Shown here piece after piece: positions 43,213-51,584 of a DNA stretch of 64,000 bases. Positions within the stretch are counted from its first letter, which is position 1; each line of letters starts with the position of its first letter. The notes below the pieces were generated by a model. It was not told the DNA's origin. It did no database searches and saw only the letters and a program-made list of their open reading frames with translations. Source of the stretch: Glycomyces buryatensis (GTDB lineage: Bacteria > Actinomycetota > Actinomycetes > Mycobacteriales > Micromonosporaceae); the NCBI RefSeq assembly GCF_004912275.1, contig NZ_STGY01000056.1:129782-193781 (forward strand), in the 5' to 3' direction. The position numbers and the translations under genes were made by a program.

Positions 43213-43599
43213 ATGTCAAGGAAAAGGAAGTCGCCGATCTACCGCTACTGGGGCTATCTGCTGTTGGCCGGTGCGGTGGTCCTGCTGTTCTCGCGCGACG
43301 TGGGACCGGTGGCCGTTTCGGGTGCGTTCGCGTTGTGCTTCGTGTGGCTGCTGCTGGCGGCACCGACGTGGTGCGGGGCGAAGAACCGCGGTGAGGGCTA
43401 CTGCCGCAACAACTCCACCGGTCTCTTGGGAGGCTGCGGCAAGGTTCGCATGCACAAGTGGCTGCGGTTCAAGTCGCTGACACGGCTGGACACGTTCGGG
43501 AACGCCGTGCGGGGCTGGTTCACCGGCGCACCGCAGCAGATCGCCGCGTGCAGCCTCGCCGTCTCCGCCATCGGTGTCGTCGCGGGGCTGTTCAAGTAG
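43213..43599 (+). CDS. Small membrane protein with cysteine-rich loop
   Basis: 128 residues. Two membrane helices near the N-terminus (YWGYLLLAGAVVLLF, VSGAFALCFVWLLLAA), then a Cys-rich loop (CGAKNRGEGYC..NN..GLLGGCGK) that could bind zinc, and a C-terminal helix AACSLAVSAIGVVAGLF. Proteins of this form are seen on actinobacterial plasmids and integrative elements. The ATG at 43213 is preferred over the upstream frame; no ribosome site is evident. Confidence 0.65.
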   Translation: MSRKRKSPIYRYWGYLLLAGAVVLLFSRDVGPVAVSGAFALCFVWLLLAAPTWCGAKNRGEGYCRNNSTGLLGGCGKVRMHKWLRFKSLTRLDTFGNAVRGWFTGAPQQIAACSLAVSAIGVVAGLFK

Positions 43600-43677
43600 C
43601 CGGGTGAGAGCGGCCGGTCCCGATTGCCGGGATCGACCGATGAGCGACTCGGCGGCTGCCGTTTTCTCGCGGGCCCT

Positions 43678-43709
43678 GGAGACATGACTATGTCGTCGGG
43701 TTCAGGGTG
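43678..43709 (+). repeat. Element palindrome copy B (32-bp inverted repeat with copy C)
   Basis: GACAT-GACT-ATGTC (43681-43694) then GTCGGGTTCAGGGTG. The 32 bases are identical to the reverse complement of 45505-45536. Together they bracket the replication-relaxation gene. Confidence 0.88.
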
Positions 43710-43787
43710 GGCGCCGGAAACCGCTCGCGACCTGCGAGAACGTCGGGGTGAGCGGGTGCTTGGGTGTCAGGGGTGTATTCAGCCCTG

Positions 43788-43830
43788 GTCAGCCAGGGGT
43801 GGTCAGCCAGGGCAAGCCAGCCAGGGCACA
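43788..43830 (+). repeat. Short GGTCAGCCAGGG repeats before the replication-relaxation gene
   Basis: CCCTGGTCAGCCAGGG is a palindrome, then GGTCAGCCAGGG recurs and is followed by AGCCAGCCAGGG. The units lie 130-170 bp upstream of the gene start. Confidence 0.6.
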
Positions 43831-43959
43831 AATACCTGAAATCGCCTTGATCATGCGGATTCGGAGCCGTGCCGGAGGCGGCCGAACCGCAGCCGACGCA
43901 CCCGGCTGCGGGCGATAATGCTTGGTCCGGAGGCGATCGCGGTTGAGAGGGGTGCGGGC

Positions 43960-44856
43960 ATGAGTCGGCGGATTCCGGGCGCCAACACCGGCAGCTTCGA
44001 TGAACTGGCCGGGCGGTTGACCGAGCGGGACTTCGCGATCATCGCGGCGCTGGCGAAGCACAAGATCATGACCGCGGGGATGTTGGAGGCGCTGTTCTTC
44101 CCTTCCTCGCATGCGGCGGCGGCGCGGTTGCTGACGCTGTCCGAGATGGGGGTGCTGGCGCGGTGGCGCAACCCCTCCAGTCGGGCGTTCCGGTATGTGC
44201 TGGACTGGCGGGGCCAGTGCCTGCAGGCGATGCGCGACGACGAGAAGCCCCCGACGAAGTCCGCGGCGACGTTCCGGGCGCAGCAGTTGTTCGTCTCGGC
44301 CCACCGGGCCCACACCGAGGGCGTGAACGCCTTCTACTGCCGCCTCATGCGCGCCGCCCGAGACCGGGGCGATGTGGAGGTCGACTGGGTCTTCGAGCAC
44401 GACAGCACGTACTCGATGCGCTCAGACGCGAACGTCACCCTCACCTGGGCCGACGGGCGGGAACTGTGGTTCTGGTTCGAGCACGACCGGGGCACCGAAA
44501 CCCTGCAGCGCCTGGCCGAAAAAGTCAAGAGCTACAAGAGCCACGTCAACTACCACCACTTGAAGAAGGCCGTGCTGCTGATCGAGGTGCCCGGCCCCGG
44601 GCGCCTGGCGAATCTCCTGCCCCTGGCCGCCGCCCACTGGAGGGACTCCACCGCACCGGGCACCCGCCCGACGCCCTTCACGGTCGCGGCCAGTGCCGCC
44701 ACCGCCGCCGAGCAGACCTTCACCCGGCCCGAGACCTTCCCCGATACGCTCGAGGACCGGCGCTGGCATGTGGTCGGCACCGGGGAGGTGGTGAGTCTGG
44801 CCGAGCTCCCTCAGGTCGCGAAGGCGATCGCGAACCGGCCGGTGATCTGGGATTGA
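43960..44856 (+). CDS. Replication-relaxation family protein
   Basis: 298 residues of the Replic_Relax family found on actinobacterial plasmids and integrative conjugative elements; proposed to act in plasmid mobilisation or replication (role poorly known). Seen: an N-terminal winged helix (RLTERDFAIIAALAKHKIMTAGMLEALFF, AAARLLTLSEMGVLARW) and a nuclease-like core (WFWFEHDRGTETLQRLAEKVKSY). A GATAAT -10 (43914-43919) precedes, so the ATG at 43960 with GAGAGG upstream is preferred to 43918. It is flanked by inverted palindrome copies B and C. Confidence 0.85.
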   Translation: MSRRIPGANTGSFDELAGRLTERDFAIIAALAKHKIMTAGMLEALFFPSSHAAAARLLTLSEMGVLARWRNPSSRAFRYVLDWRGQCLQAMRDDEKPPTKSAATFRAQQLFVSAHRAHTEGVNAFYCRLMRAARDRGDVEVDWVFEHDSTYSMRSDANVTLTWADGRELWFWFEHDRGTETLQRLAEKVKSYKSHVNYHHLKKAVLLIEVPGPGRLANLLPLAAAHWRDSTAPGTRPTPFTVAASAATAAEQTFTRPETFPDTLEDRRWHVVGTGEVVSLAELPQVAKAIANRPVIWD

Positions 44857-44984
44857 GCCCCCGGTGGTCGACCCCGGCACGTCGACCCCAAGGCAGCACC
44901 TCGGACAGCCCCAGCCGTTGCCCGACCCCCGGTTACTGCGCGTTTCCGCAGGACAGGCGCGGGATGCGCGCCCACTCCCCGAGC

Positions 44985-45005
44985 CCGACATATATACATA
45001 TCCCC
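44985..45005. repeat. AT-rich diverged palindrome (copy E)
   Basis: CCCGACATATATACATATCCC; its complement reads GATATGTATATATGTCGGG, with the same GTCGGG tail as copies A-C. An AT island in very GC-rich DNA. Confidence 0.5.
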
Positions 45006-45358
45006 CGGGGCGAAAGGATCGACGGCACTCGTGGCGCGCCCCTCCAGCGGTCTCGTGCCGTCCCGGTCGCCGGTGGCCGTCCTGGTCTCAGTTTGTCTCC
45101 ATTGGATGAACCTGGGCCACTCTGGCGATTCCGGTGTGCCTGCTGCCGTGCGTAACCGGGCCTGGACCGGCAGTGTGTGGCCCCAGCGGGCCACACGGGC
45201 GGCAAGGCTCGCCCCGTCGGACGCCGCAGTCGGGACGCAGCCGCGGCGCGACCGCTGGAAGCGGCGCCGGCTTGTCAGCCGAAGCTGAGTGCTGCTGCGG
45301 CCGCACAGGCACAGCGGGTACGTTTCCGGTCGCACGGGTCGATACCGGAATGGTTTTG

Positions 45359-45428
45359 CCCCATCAGCGTTGCCCCATCAGCGTTGACCCATCAGCGTTG
45401 ACCCATCAGCATGACCCCATCAGCATCA
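45359..45428 (+). repeat. Tandem 14-bp repeats (iteron-like)
   Basis: Five head-to-tail units of CCCCATCAGCGTTG at 45359, 45373, 45387, 45401 and 45415, the last two diverging at the end (ATGA, ATCA), with a further partial CCCATCAGC at about 45452. A 14-bp period is not a helical turn multiple but is a common iteron spacing class. Confidence 0.88.
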
Positions 45429-45504
45429 GCCCTGGAGCGGACCCATCAGCGCCCGACCCGGCGCTCGCCCCTGTTTTCCCAGGGCAACGGGCAAGTTCGG
45501 CGCG

Positions 45505-45536
45505 CACCCTGAACCCGACGACATAGTCATGTCTCC
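45505..45536 (-). repeat. Element palindrome copy C
   Basis: Exact reverse complement of 43678-43709 over 32 bases, core GACATAGTCATGTC at 45520-45533. A diverged fourth copy, TATATGACCATATT plus CGGG, lies at 45809-45825 on the plus strand. Confidence 0.88.
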
Positions 45537-45935
45537 ACCGGCCGCCGAAAAAGGCGGAAGCCGTGCTGCTGCTTCCCGGTCCTCATCGTCCCCGCCGATG
45601 CGGTTCCATCGGCCTCGGTGTGGAGCCCGGTCGAGGCCGCCAGCGGCCCGACGCGGCCCCGGCGATCGCCAGCGCCGCGGTGGAAGGGGCTGGCCGGGGT
45701 TGCGGGCGGCAGCGGCCGCGCTGGCCGGGAGTGAACACCGGAGACGAGGAGGACTGGTGAGTGAACCTCCGCGAGGCGGCGTCCCCGCCGGGCCGGGCGG
45801 CCGTGGGTATATGACCATATTCGGGCTGGCTACTCGCTGGCATTGAATCGAAGTTGCCGCCGTTCGCCGTCTCGCGGTGCGTGCGCTCCCTGATTGGTAA
45901 GAACATCGAGCAGTCGCAGGGTGGGTCCCACCCCG

Positions 45936-46066
45936 CGGTTACTGGCGGTTACCGGGCCCGGTTACCCTCGCGAACCGGGCCGGATGGGCATGAAACCCCA
46001 GATGCTCGGGAGCGGTTACTGACGTGGACCCTCCAACGCTCTTTGGAGGGTGCGCGTCGGTAACCG
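45936..46066. repeat. CGGTTAC repeat cluster upstream of the integrase operon
   Basis: CGGTTAC at 45936, 45946, 45959 and 46013 on the plus strand and its inverse GTAACCG at 46060. The first three are spaced 10 and 13 bp apart. Likely binding sites of an element-encoded protein. Confidence 0.65.
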
Positions 46067-46093
46067 GGGGTGGGTGCGCGCACCCACCCCCGG
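46029..46093. other. Two tandem hairpins before the integrase promoter
   Basis: CCCTCCAA/TTGGAGGG (46030-46050) and a perfect 30-bp palindrome with arms CCGGGGGTGGGTGCG (46064-46078 and 46079-46093). They would block transcription entering the integrase operon or act as DNA structures at an attachment site. Confidence 0.6.
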
Positions 46094-46140
46094 CGACAGC
46101 GGGCAGGGTGCGCCCCGGACAGAAAATTTGTACTCGACCC

Positions 46141-46169
46141 TTGACAGTCAGCGATTGATCGGGTACTGT
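46141..46169 (+). promoter_or_regulatory. Promoter of the integrase operon
   Basis: TTGACA (46141-46146), exactly 17 bp, TACTGT (46164-46169): a near-consensus housekeeping promoter, the best in the window, about 20 bp before the first small ORF. Confidence 0.82.
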
Positions 46170-46188
46170 TCATGCCCGTCTGGATTGC

Positions 46189-46398
46189 ATGGTGCTCGGT
46201 GAGACACCTGTCTTGCCCTATTCCACCGCTTCACTTCGCGCTGCCCTGTCTTCCTCGGGCAGCTTCTTCGACTTCGTCATCGAGCGCCATCGCCCGCGCT
46301 GGTGGCCCACTCGCCATGGCTTGATGGCCCGCCGGAGTCCCGCTACGGTCACCGGTGACGTCCTGACCTGCGCCTACATAGGCGGGTGGTTTGTGTGA
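46189..46398 (+). CDS. Small protein, first ORF of the integrase operon
   Basis: 69 residues, unrecognised: [24 protein letters not shown]. It starts 13 bp after the predicted transcription start. Its TGA overlaps the next start in a GTGA. The coupling of three consecutive frames supports it being translated. Confidence 0.55.
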   Translation: MVLGETPVLPYSTASLRAALSSSGSFFDFVIERHRPRWWPTRHGLMARRSPATVTGDVLTCAYIGGWFV

Positions 46399-46574
46399 GT
46401 GGCGCGGGCGGCCCGATCCGGGTCACCGGCCGGCGCCGCAAGTGCATCGACACCCGCCATCTGGCCGAAGCCCTAGTTCGTATCTCGATCCACGCGGGCG
46501 AGGCCGACTCCGGCGACCAGGTGCGGGGCGTCATCGACCGTACTGGCGAGACGAAGACGAGGCGACAGTCATGA
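46395..46574 (+). CDS. Small basic protein coupled to the integrase
   Basis: 59 residues from GTG 46395, basic N-terminus ([21 protein letters not shown]) then acidic. Overlaps both neighbours by four bases (GTGA and ATGA). Size, charge and position fit a recombination directionality or regulatory factor, but no known family is recognised. Confidence 0.55.
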   Translation: MSGAGGPIRVTGRRRKCIDTRHLAEALVRISIHAGEADSGDQVRGVIDRTGETKTRRQS

Positions 46575-48390
46575 CCCGACGCAAGAAATCCACCAGCGCG
46601 ACCGAGACCGCGAAACTGCGGGGAGGTCGAGCTGTGCTGTATCTGCGGGTCTCCGACCCCAAGCAGGTCAACACCGACTACGACCCCGAGGGAAACTCGA
46701 TCCCGGCCCAGCGCCAGGCCTGCACGGCCCTCGCGGCCGACCTGGGGTTGACGGTGGTGGACGAGAGTACGTCGAGCCGGGGCGGTCGGCCAAGAGCATT
46801 GACCGCAGGCCCCGGTTCAAGCAGATGATGGAACGCGTCCGCGAGAGGGGCGACGTGGACGTCATCTTGATTTACATGCGGAGCAGGATCTTCCGCAACG
46901 CCGCCGACGCCGCCCTCACTCGTAGGGAGCTCAAAGAGCTCGGGGTCTCGCTCATCTCGGTGAAGGACCCGACCGCCGACACCATCTCCGGGGACATGCT
47001 CGCGGGCATCTTGGACGTGGTGAACGAGTACCAGTCGCGGGCGGCCGGGGACGACATCGCCTACAAGATGGAAGCCAAAGCCCAACGAGGCGGGACACCG
47101 ACCCGCACCAGGCTCGGGTACTTGAACGTCACCGAGGAGGTCGAGGGCAGGTCCGTGCGCACCGTCGCCATCGACCTCGTCCGCGGGCCCCTCGTCACGA
47201 TGCTGTTCGAGCGGTATGCCACCGGGCAGTACACGTTCCGCCAGCTCCGCGACGCCGCCGCCGGACTGCGGACCAGACCCACGAAGCGGTTCCCGGCCGG
47301 AACCACGGTCTCGATCCACGCCATCGGCAACCTGTTGAAAGACCGCTACTACATCGGGCAGCTCCCCTACAAGGACCGCGAATACGAAGGCCGCCACGAG
47401 CCACTCGTCTCCGCCGAGATCTTCGCCCGCGTCCAGGAGGTGCTCTACTCCCAGCGCGGGGCCGGGACCCGCGACCGCAAATGGGACCACCACCTGAAGG
47501 GCCTGCTGCGGTGCGGGCGGTGCAAGCAGATGCTGACACTCGAACGCGGAAAGTCGCACACCGGCCGCCACTACTTCTACTTCCTGTGCCTGGGCCGCAA
47601 CCGCAAGGAATGCAACTTGCCGCGGTTCTCGGTTGATGCGGTTGACCAGCACGTCGTCAACCACTGGGCCACCGTCGCCATTACGAAAGCTGAGGCCGAT
47701 GAGGTTCGGTCGCACCTCGACGCGGTGCTGGAGTCCGAAGAAACGACGTCGAAAGCTGTGCGGGACCAACTCAAACGCGAACGCGCCAGGATCGAGGCCG
47801 CTGAGAGTCAGTGCATCGAGCTGATCGGGGACCCGGACTGGCCCGCCGACAAACTCACCGACCGCATCCGCGACCTCCGCTTGAAGAAAGCCGCCATCGA
47901 CGAGCAACTCAACGACGCCACCGCGACCGAGGTCACCGAGGCCCGCCAGACCGTTGAGACGCTACTGGAGTTCCTCACCGACCCGAAAGCGGTCTACCGG
48001 CGGGTCGCCGACACTGACCGCAGGACGCTCAACCGGATCTGCTTTTCGAGCCTCTACCTCGACCGCGACCAACACGGCATCCACACCACGCACACCGAGG
48101 CCGCACCTGCCGCCGCGCCACTGCTCGCTACGATCAGACCCAGAAACGCCAATAGCGGCGACCTTCCGGAGAAGATCGCCGCCACTGAAATCGGTTTTCA
48201 CAAACCCATGGGTTCAGAAATGAAACCCGATGTGCGCGAGGGGGGACTTGAACCCCCACGTCCCGAAGGACACTGGCACCTGAAGCCAGCGCGTCTGCCA
48301 TTCCGCCACTCGCGCGAGTGGTGCTATGTGCAACGCGACGATACTACCTTGATCGGTGCCCACAACACCACGGGGTATTCCCCCACTTGA
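46571..48390 (+). pseudogene. Large serine recombinase (integrase), frameshifted
   Basis: Large serine integrase in two frames. Frame 1 (46571-46766) has [11 protein letters not shown] with the catalytic Ser and the SIPAQRQAC motif; frame 2 resumes with [20 protein letters not shown] and contains the recombinase domain, zinc ribbon (LLRCGRCKQML...C) and coiled coil. The break is GACGAGAGTACG at 46760-46771: removing one AG restores the frame. The end of frame 2 reads antisense through tRNA-Leu (GGLEPPRPEGHW...), so the natural C-terminus lies before about 48230 or changes on integration. Either inactive or a sequencing error. Confidence 0.85.
48233..48315 (-). tRNA. tRNA-Leu (anticodon CAG)
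   Basis: Acceptor GCGCGAG/CTCGCGC, anticodon stem CTGGC/GCCAG with loop TTCAGGT giving CAG, long variable arm, T-arm GGGGGTTCAAGTCCCCC, discriminator A. CCA is not encoded. The integrated element lies at its 3' end (lower coordinates), the usual side for tRNA-associated integration. Confidence 0.95.
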
Positions 48391-48402
48391 GTTCCGCGCC
48401 AC

Positions 48403-49380
48403 TCACAAGAGGGTGCGCAGACGGCCTACCGGCTGGTCACCGCCCCACACCTCCGGCCACACCAGGTGCTCGACCTCATGCTTGGCGGACTCGGGAACGT
48501 CCAGTCCGGCCAGCACCGTGATCGCCCGCAGCGCCACCGGCATCGACGCCCGCCCGGCGCCGTCGTCGATCTTCACCGCGACCGCACCGGTCCCGGGCGC
48601 GGCCAGCACGTGCACGCCCTCGGCCCCGAACTTCGCCACCAGGCCCGGCAATGCGGCCATCGCGCGCGAATCGACCCGGTCGGTGCCCTCGATCAGCAGC
48701 GGGTGGGCGCGCATCGCGTCCGCCACCGCCCGCTCCTCGGTCCCCTCCTCGGCCTCGACCAGGCGCCCGACGCCCCTCGCAAGGCCTTGGAGGCTGGTGG
48801 CGAAGACGGGCGCGCCGCACCCGTCCACACCCGTCGCGCTCACCGTCTCGCCGGTCAGCTCCTCGATGACGGACACGGTCAACTGTTGGAGCGGGTGGTC
48901 GATCTCTCGGTAGGTCCCTGAGTCCCAGCCGTTCACGACGCAGGTGGCGAGCATCGCCGCGTGCTTGCCCGAGCAGGTCATGTAGATCCGCCGGGCCCCG
49001 CCGCCCGCGGCGACGAGCGCGCGCCGCGCGGCCGGGTCGCCGGGCAGGTCCGGCGGGCACTGGAGCCGGCTCTCGCTCAGCCCCGCCCCGTCCAGGATCG
49101 CCGCGACCTGCGCCAGGTGCATCGGCTCGCCCCGGTGGCTGGCCGCCGCGATCGCCAGTTCGGCGCTCGAGGCGGGTTTCCAGCCGGCGCGCAGCATCGC
49201 GACCGCCTGGAGCGGCTTGTTCGCCGAACGCGGGAAGATCGGGGAGACGGCGTCGCCGAGCGACGCGGCCGGGCGTCCCTCGGGGTCGACCACGGCCACG
49301 CTGCCCCGGTGGAGGCTCTCGGTGAAACCGGATCGGATCAGTTCGGCGGCGGGTTCGCCGCCGCGGTAGACAGATTCCAT
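48403..49380 (-). CDS. L-asparaginase II-family protein
   Basis: 325 residues of the actinobacterial asparaginase family, expected to hydrolyse L-asparagine. Seen: SGFTESLHRGSVAVVD, FPRSANKPLQAVAML (conserved S/A-x-K-P), ASHRGEPMHLAQV, MTCSGKHAAMLATC and DGCGAPVFATSL. ATG 49380 is supported by TAGTCT seven bases upstream (leaderless type). Downstream lies tRNA-Leu on the same strand. Confidence 0.88.
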   Translation of the reverse strand: MESVYRGGEPAAELIRSGFTESLHRGSVAVVDPEGRPAASLGDAVSPIFPRSANKPLQAVAMLRAGWKPASSAELAIAAASHRGEPMHLAQVAAILDGAGLSESRLQCPPDLPGDPAARRALVAAGGGARRIYMTCSGKHAAMLATCVVNGWDSGTYREIDHPLQQLTVSVIEELTGETVSATGVDGCGAPVFATSLQGLARGVGRLVEAEEGTEERAVADAMRAHPLLIEGTDRVDSRAMAALPGLVAKFGAEGVHVLAAPGTGAVAVKIDDGAGRASMPVALRAITVLAGLDVPESAKHEVEHLVWPEVWGGDQPVGRLRTLL

Positions 49381-49527
49381 ACCGCGGAGACTAACGCCGC
49401 TTTCATTGGCGCGCGGCCGGATTGGCGACGATGAGACGCACGCCGGTTCGTTCGATCGCCGGATCTGTCGGTGTCGTTCGGTAGGTTCTCTTGCGAGACA
49501 GCGACAGTCGAACGTAAGGATCACCGG

Positions 49528-49992
49528 ATGGGCATGACCATCAGCTTCACGAGTGTGACGCGCCAGGAGCTGGAGAAGGCCCTCGCCGACCCCGAATGGG
49601 CCGAGGAGCTGCTCTGGCAGGACGAGAAGGCCGAGCAGGAGCCCGACGGCTACCTCGACAAGTCCTGGGCGGGTCTGGAGTACCTGATGGGCGAGGCCGG
49701 GGTCGGTTTCGAGTTCCTGTTCGAAGGCGTCAATATCGACGAGGAGGGCACCCTGTTCGCGTGGTCGCCGGAGCTCGTCCGCCAGACCGCCGAGGAGCTG
49801 CGGGCGGTGCCGTTCGAGCGCCTCGCCGCCCACTACGACGGGCCCGCCATGGAGGCCGCCGACGTCTACCCCAGGGTCTGGGAAGTCGGGGCCTCCCTTG
49901 ACTACGAGGAGTTCCACTACGTCCGGATGGTGGCCTTCTTCGAGGCGGCGGCCGCCTCGGGCGCGGGGGCGATCATGAACTTCTCGTTCTGA
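49528..49992 (+). CDS. DUF1877 family protein
   Basis: 154 residues, soluble, acidic. The pattern MGMTISFTSVTRQELEKALADP, LDKSWAGLEYLM and the terminal YEEFHYVRMVAFFEAAAASG fit DUF1877 (YfbM-like), function unknown. AAGGA lies seven bases before ATG 49528. It converges with ygfZ, leaving seven bases between stops. Confidence 0.85.
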   Translation: MGMTISFTSVTRQELEKALADPEWAEELLWQDEKAEQEPDGYLDKSWAGLEYLMGEAGVGFEFLFEGVNIDEEGTLFAWSPELVRQTAEELRAVPFERLAAHYDGPAMEAADVYPRVWEVGASLDYEEFHYVRMVAFFEAAAASGAGAIMNFSF

Positions 49993-49999
49993 GCCCTGC

Positions 50000-51058
50000 T
50001 CACTGGACCGCGGTCTGGCCTCCGGTCTCGAACTCCTGGTCGGGCTTCTCGGCGGCCGACCGCTTGAGCAGGGCGAGCGCGATCTGGCCGTCCTCGTAGT
50101 GCTGCACGGCGGTACCGATGGAGCCGATCTCCTTCTCGCCCAAGGTCACCGGAGTGCCGTGCGCGGGCGGGGGCTCGGTCGAGCCGTCGAGGTGGAGACG
50201 CACCAGGCGGCGCGGCGGCTGGCCCAGGTGGTGGACCTTCGCGACGGTCTCCTGGCCCCGGTAGCAGCCCTTGTCGAGGTGGACGGCGGAGGCGAGCCAG
50301 GCGGCCACCTCGTGCGGGACGGTCTTCTCGTCGGTGTCGACGCCGAAGCGCGGGAGCTTCGCGGCCACCCGGAGGGCGTCGAAGGCCCACGACCCGGCCG
50401 GAGCCTGCTCCATCTGCTCGACGGTGCCCGGCAGCGAATCGTCGCGCGGGACCATCCAGTCGACGGTGTGGACGCCGAGCGCGTCGGTGCGGCGGATCCA
50501 GCCCATGTCCGGCACGGCCTTGCCGGGGAGCACCGCCGTCGGCACGGCCGCCAGGTCCTTGGCGGCGAACTTCGCGACCGGTACCGGCTGGTGCACCGGC
50601 TCGGGAGATGAGTCCTCGGCGCCGAGAGTGACGGTCAGCAGCGCCCATTCGCCCGTCGCGTCGACGATATCGACCTCGGTGCGGAACTTCATGAGCTGCA
50701 AGAACTTCAGCAGCGCCTCGCCGGCGCCCGGTTCGGTGTCGAGCCAGACGGTCTCGCCGTCGTCGAAGACGTTCGCGTGGTGCTCGATCCGCCCGGTCGG
50801 GGACAGGAACAGCGTCTCGGTGCCCTCGAAGGGCTTGAGGCTCGTCAAATGCTGGGTCGACAGCGAGTGCAGCCACTCCAGGCGGGGCGCCCCGGTGATG
50901 GTGATGACGTCCCGGTCGGACCGGTCGAAGACCGCGCCGCGCTCGATCGCGGTGCGCTGCTCGGCCAGCGGCTGGCCGTAATGCCAGGCGGCGATGCCGC
51001 CCTCGTCGGCGACGGCGCCGGGCAGGCCCAGCAGCGGGGACGGAGCGGTCTCGGTCAT
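50000..51058 (-). CDS. ygfZ: Folate-binding protein YgfZ (IbaG/GcvT-like)
   Basis: 352-residue GcvT-fold protein that uses tetrahydrofolate to help repair iron-sulfur proteins. The signature KGCYRGQETVAKVHHLGQPPRRL with its redox cysteine is intact. N-terminal folate region: FDRSDRDVITITGAPRLEWL. ATG 51058 overlaps the Fur-family stop by four bases, so the regulator and YgfZ are co-translated. Confidence 0.9.
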   Translation of the reverse strand: MTETAPSPLLGLPGAVADEGGIAAWHYGQPLAEQRTAIERGAVFDRSDRDVITITGAPRLEWLHSLSTQHLTSLKPFEGTETLFLSPTGRIEHHANVFDDGETVWLDTEPGAGEALLKFLQLMKFRTEVDIVDATGEWALLTVTLGAEDSSPEPVHQPVPVAKFAAKDLAAVPTAVLPGKAVPDMGWIRRTDALGVHTVDWMVPRDDSLPGTVEQMEQAPAGSWAFDALRVAAKLPRFGVDTDEKTVPHEVAAWLASAVHLDKGCYRGQETVAKVHHLGQPPRRLVRLHLDGSTEPPPAHGTPVTLGEKEIGSIGTAVQHYEDGQIALALLKRSAAEKPDQEFETGGQTAVQ

Positions 51059-51495
51059 TGATCCTTCTCCAAGCATTCGGCGCAGGTTCCGAACACCGCG
51101 ACGTGGCCGACGTCCATGATGAAACCCGTGGCGTCGGCGACCTCCTTGCGCGCGTTCGCGAACAGCGTGGGTTCGACTTCGGTGATCCGGCCGCAGCGGT
51201 GGCACACCAGGTGGGCGTGCCCCCGGTCCCCGGCCAGGTGGTAGGTGGGGGCGCCGTGGGAGAGGTGGGTGTGGGAGACCAGCTGGAGTTCTTCGAGCAG
51301 GTCGAGCGTGCGGTAGACGGTGGTGATATTGACCCCGTCGACCTGGCCTCGGATCCGTTCGTGGATCTGTTCGGGGGTGGCGTGCCCGAGCGCGCGGACC
51401 GCTTCGAGCACGAGCTGGCGCTGCGCGGTCATGCGCAGGCCCTTGGAGCGCAGCACCGCAGCCAGTTCGGTCTCCGTCTCGACTTCGGTGGGCAT
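51055..51495 (-). CDS. Fur-family metalloregulator (possibly Nur-like)
   Basis: 146 residues. N-terminal winged helix (RMTAQRQLVLEAVRALGHATPEQIHERI, VNITTVYRTLDLLEELQLV), HLSHGAPTYHLAGDRGHAHLVC metal site and C-x-x-C pairs at CHRCG and CAECL. The same partner order (fur-ygfZ) is known for the nickel regulator Nur in Streptomyces, but the metal cannot be told from sequence. ATG 51495 lies exactly six bases after TACGAT, a leaderless start. Confidence 0.88.
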   Translation of the reverse strand: MPTEVETETELAAVLRSKGLRMTAQRQLVLEAVRALGHATPEQIHERIRGQVDGVNITTVYRTLDLLEELQLVSHTHLSHGAPTYHLAGDRGHAHLVCHRCGRITEVEPTLFANARKEVADATGFIMDVGHVAVFGTCAECLEKDQ

Positions 51496-51584
51496 GTCTG
51501 CATCGTACTTCGCAGCGCCCGCCGTCATCGAATACTCCGGTCCGGCTCTCCCGAAGCGACGCGGCGAAGGGGGACAATGAGCGC

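Larger units (their letters stand above)
44857..46188. other. 1.3-kb non-coding, repeat-rich part of the plasmid-like element
   Basis: No gene is supported; frames here are GC-shadow. It holds an AT-rich palindrome at 44985-45005, five 14-bp tandem repeats (45359-45428), palindrome copy C, a diverged copy at 45807-45825, GGTTAC repeats (45936-46066), two strong hairpins and a TTGACA promoter. The density of iteron-like signals suggests a replication origin or attachment/regulatory region. Confidence 0.6.

Noticed and set aside
43684-43839. 51-codon ORF starting in palindrome copy B (MTMSSGSG...)
   Set aside because: Copy A has a stop at the third codon and copy C gives a different short tail, so the palindrome rather than a peptide is conserved.
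45359-45428. CRISPR array
   Set aside because: Units are 14 bp head to tail with no spacers, and no cas genes are near.
45426-45846. Two overlapping frames of over 100 codons on opposite strands
   Set aside because: Ala/Arg/Pro-rich GC shadow, no ribosome sites, and they cross the repeats.
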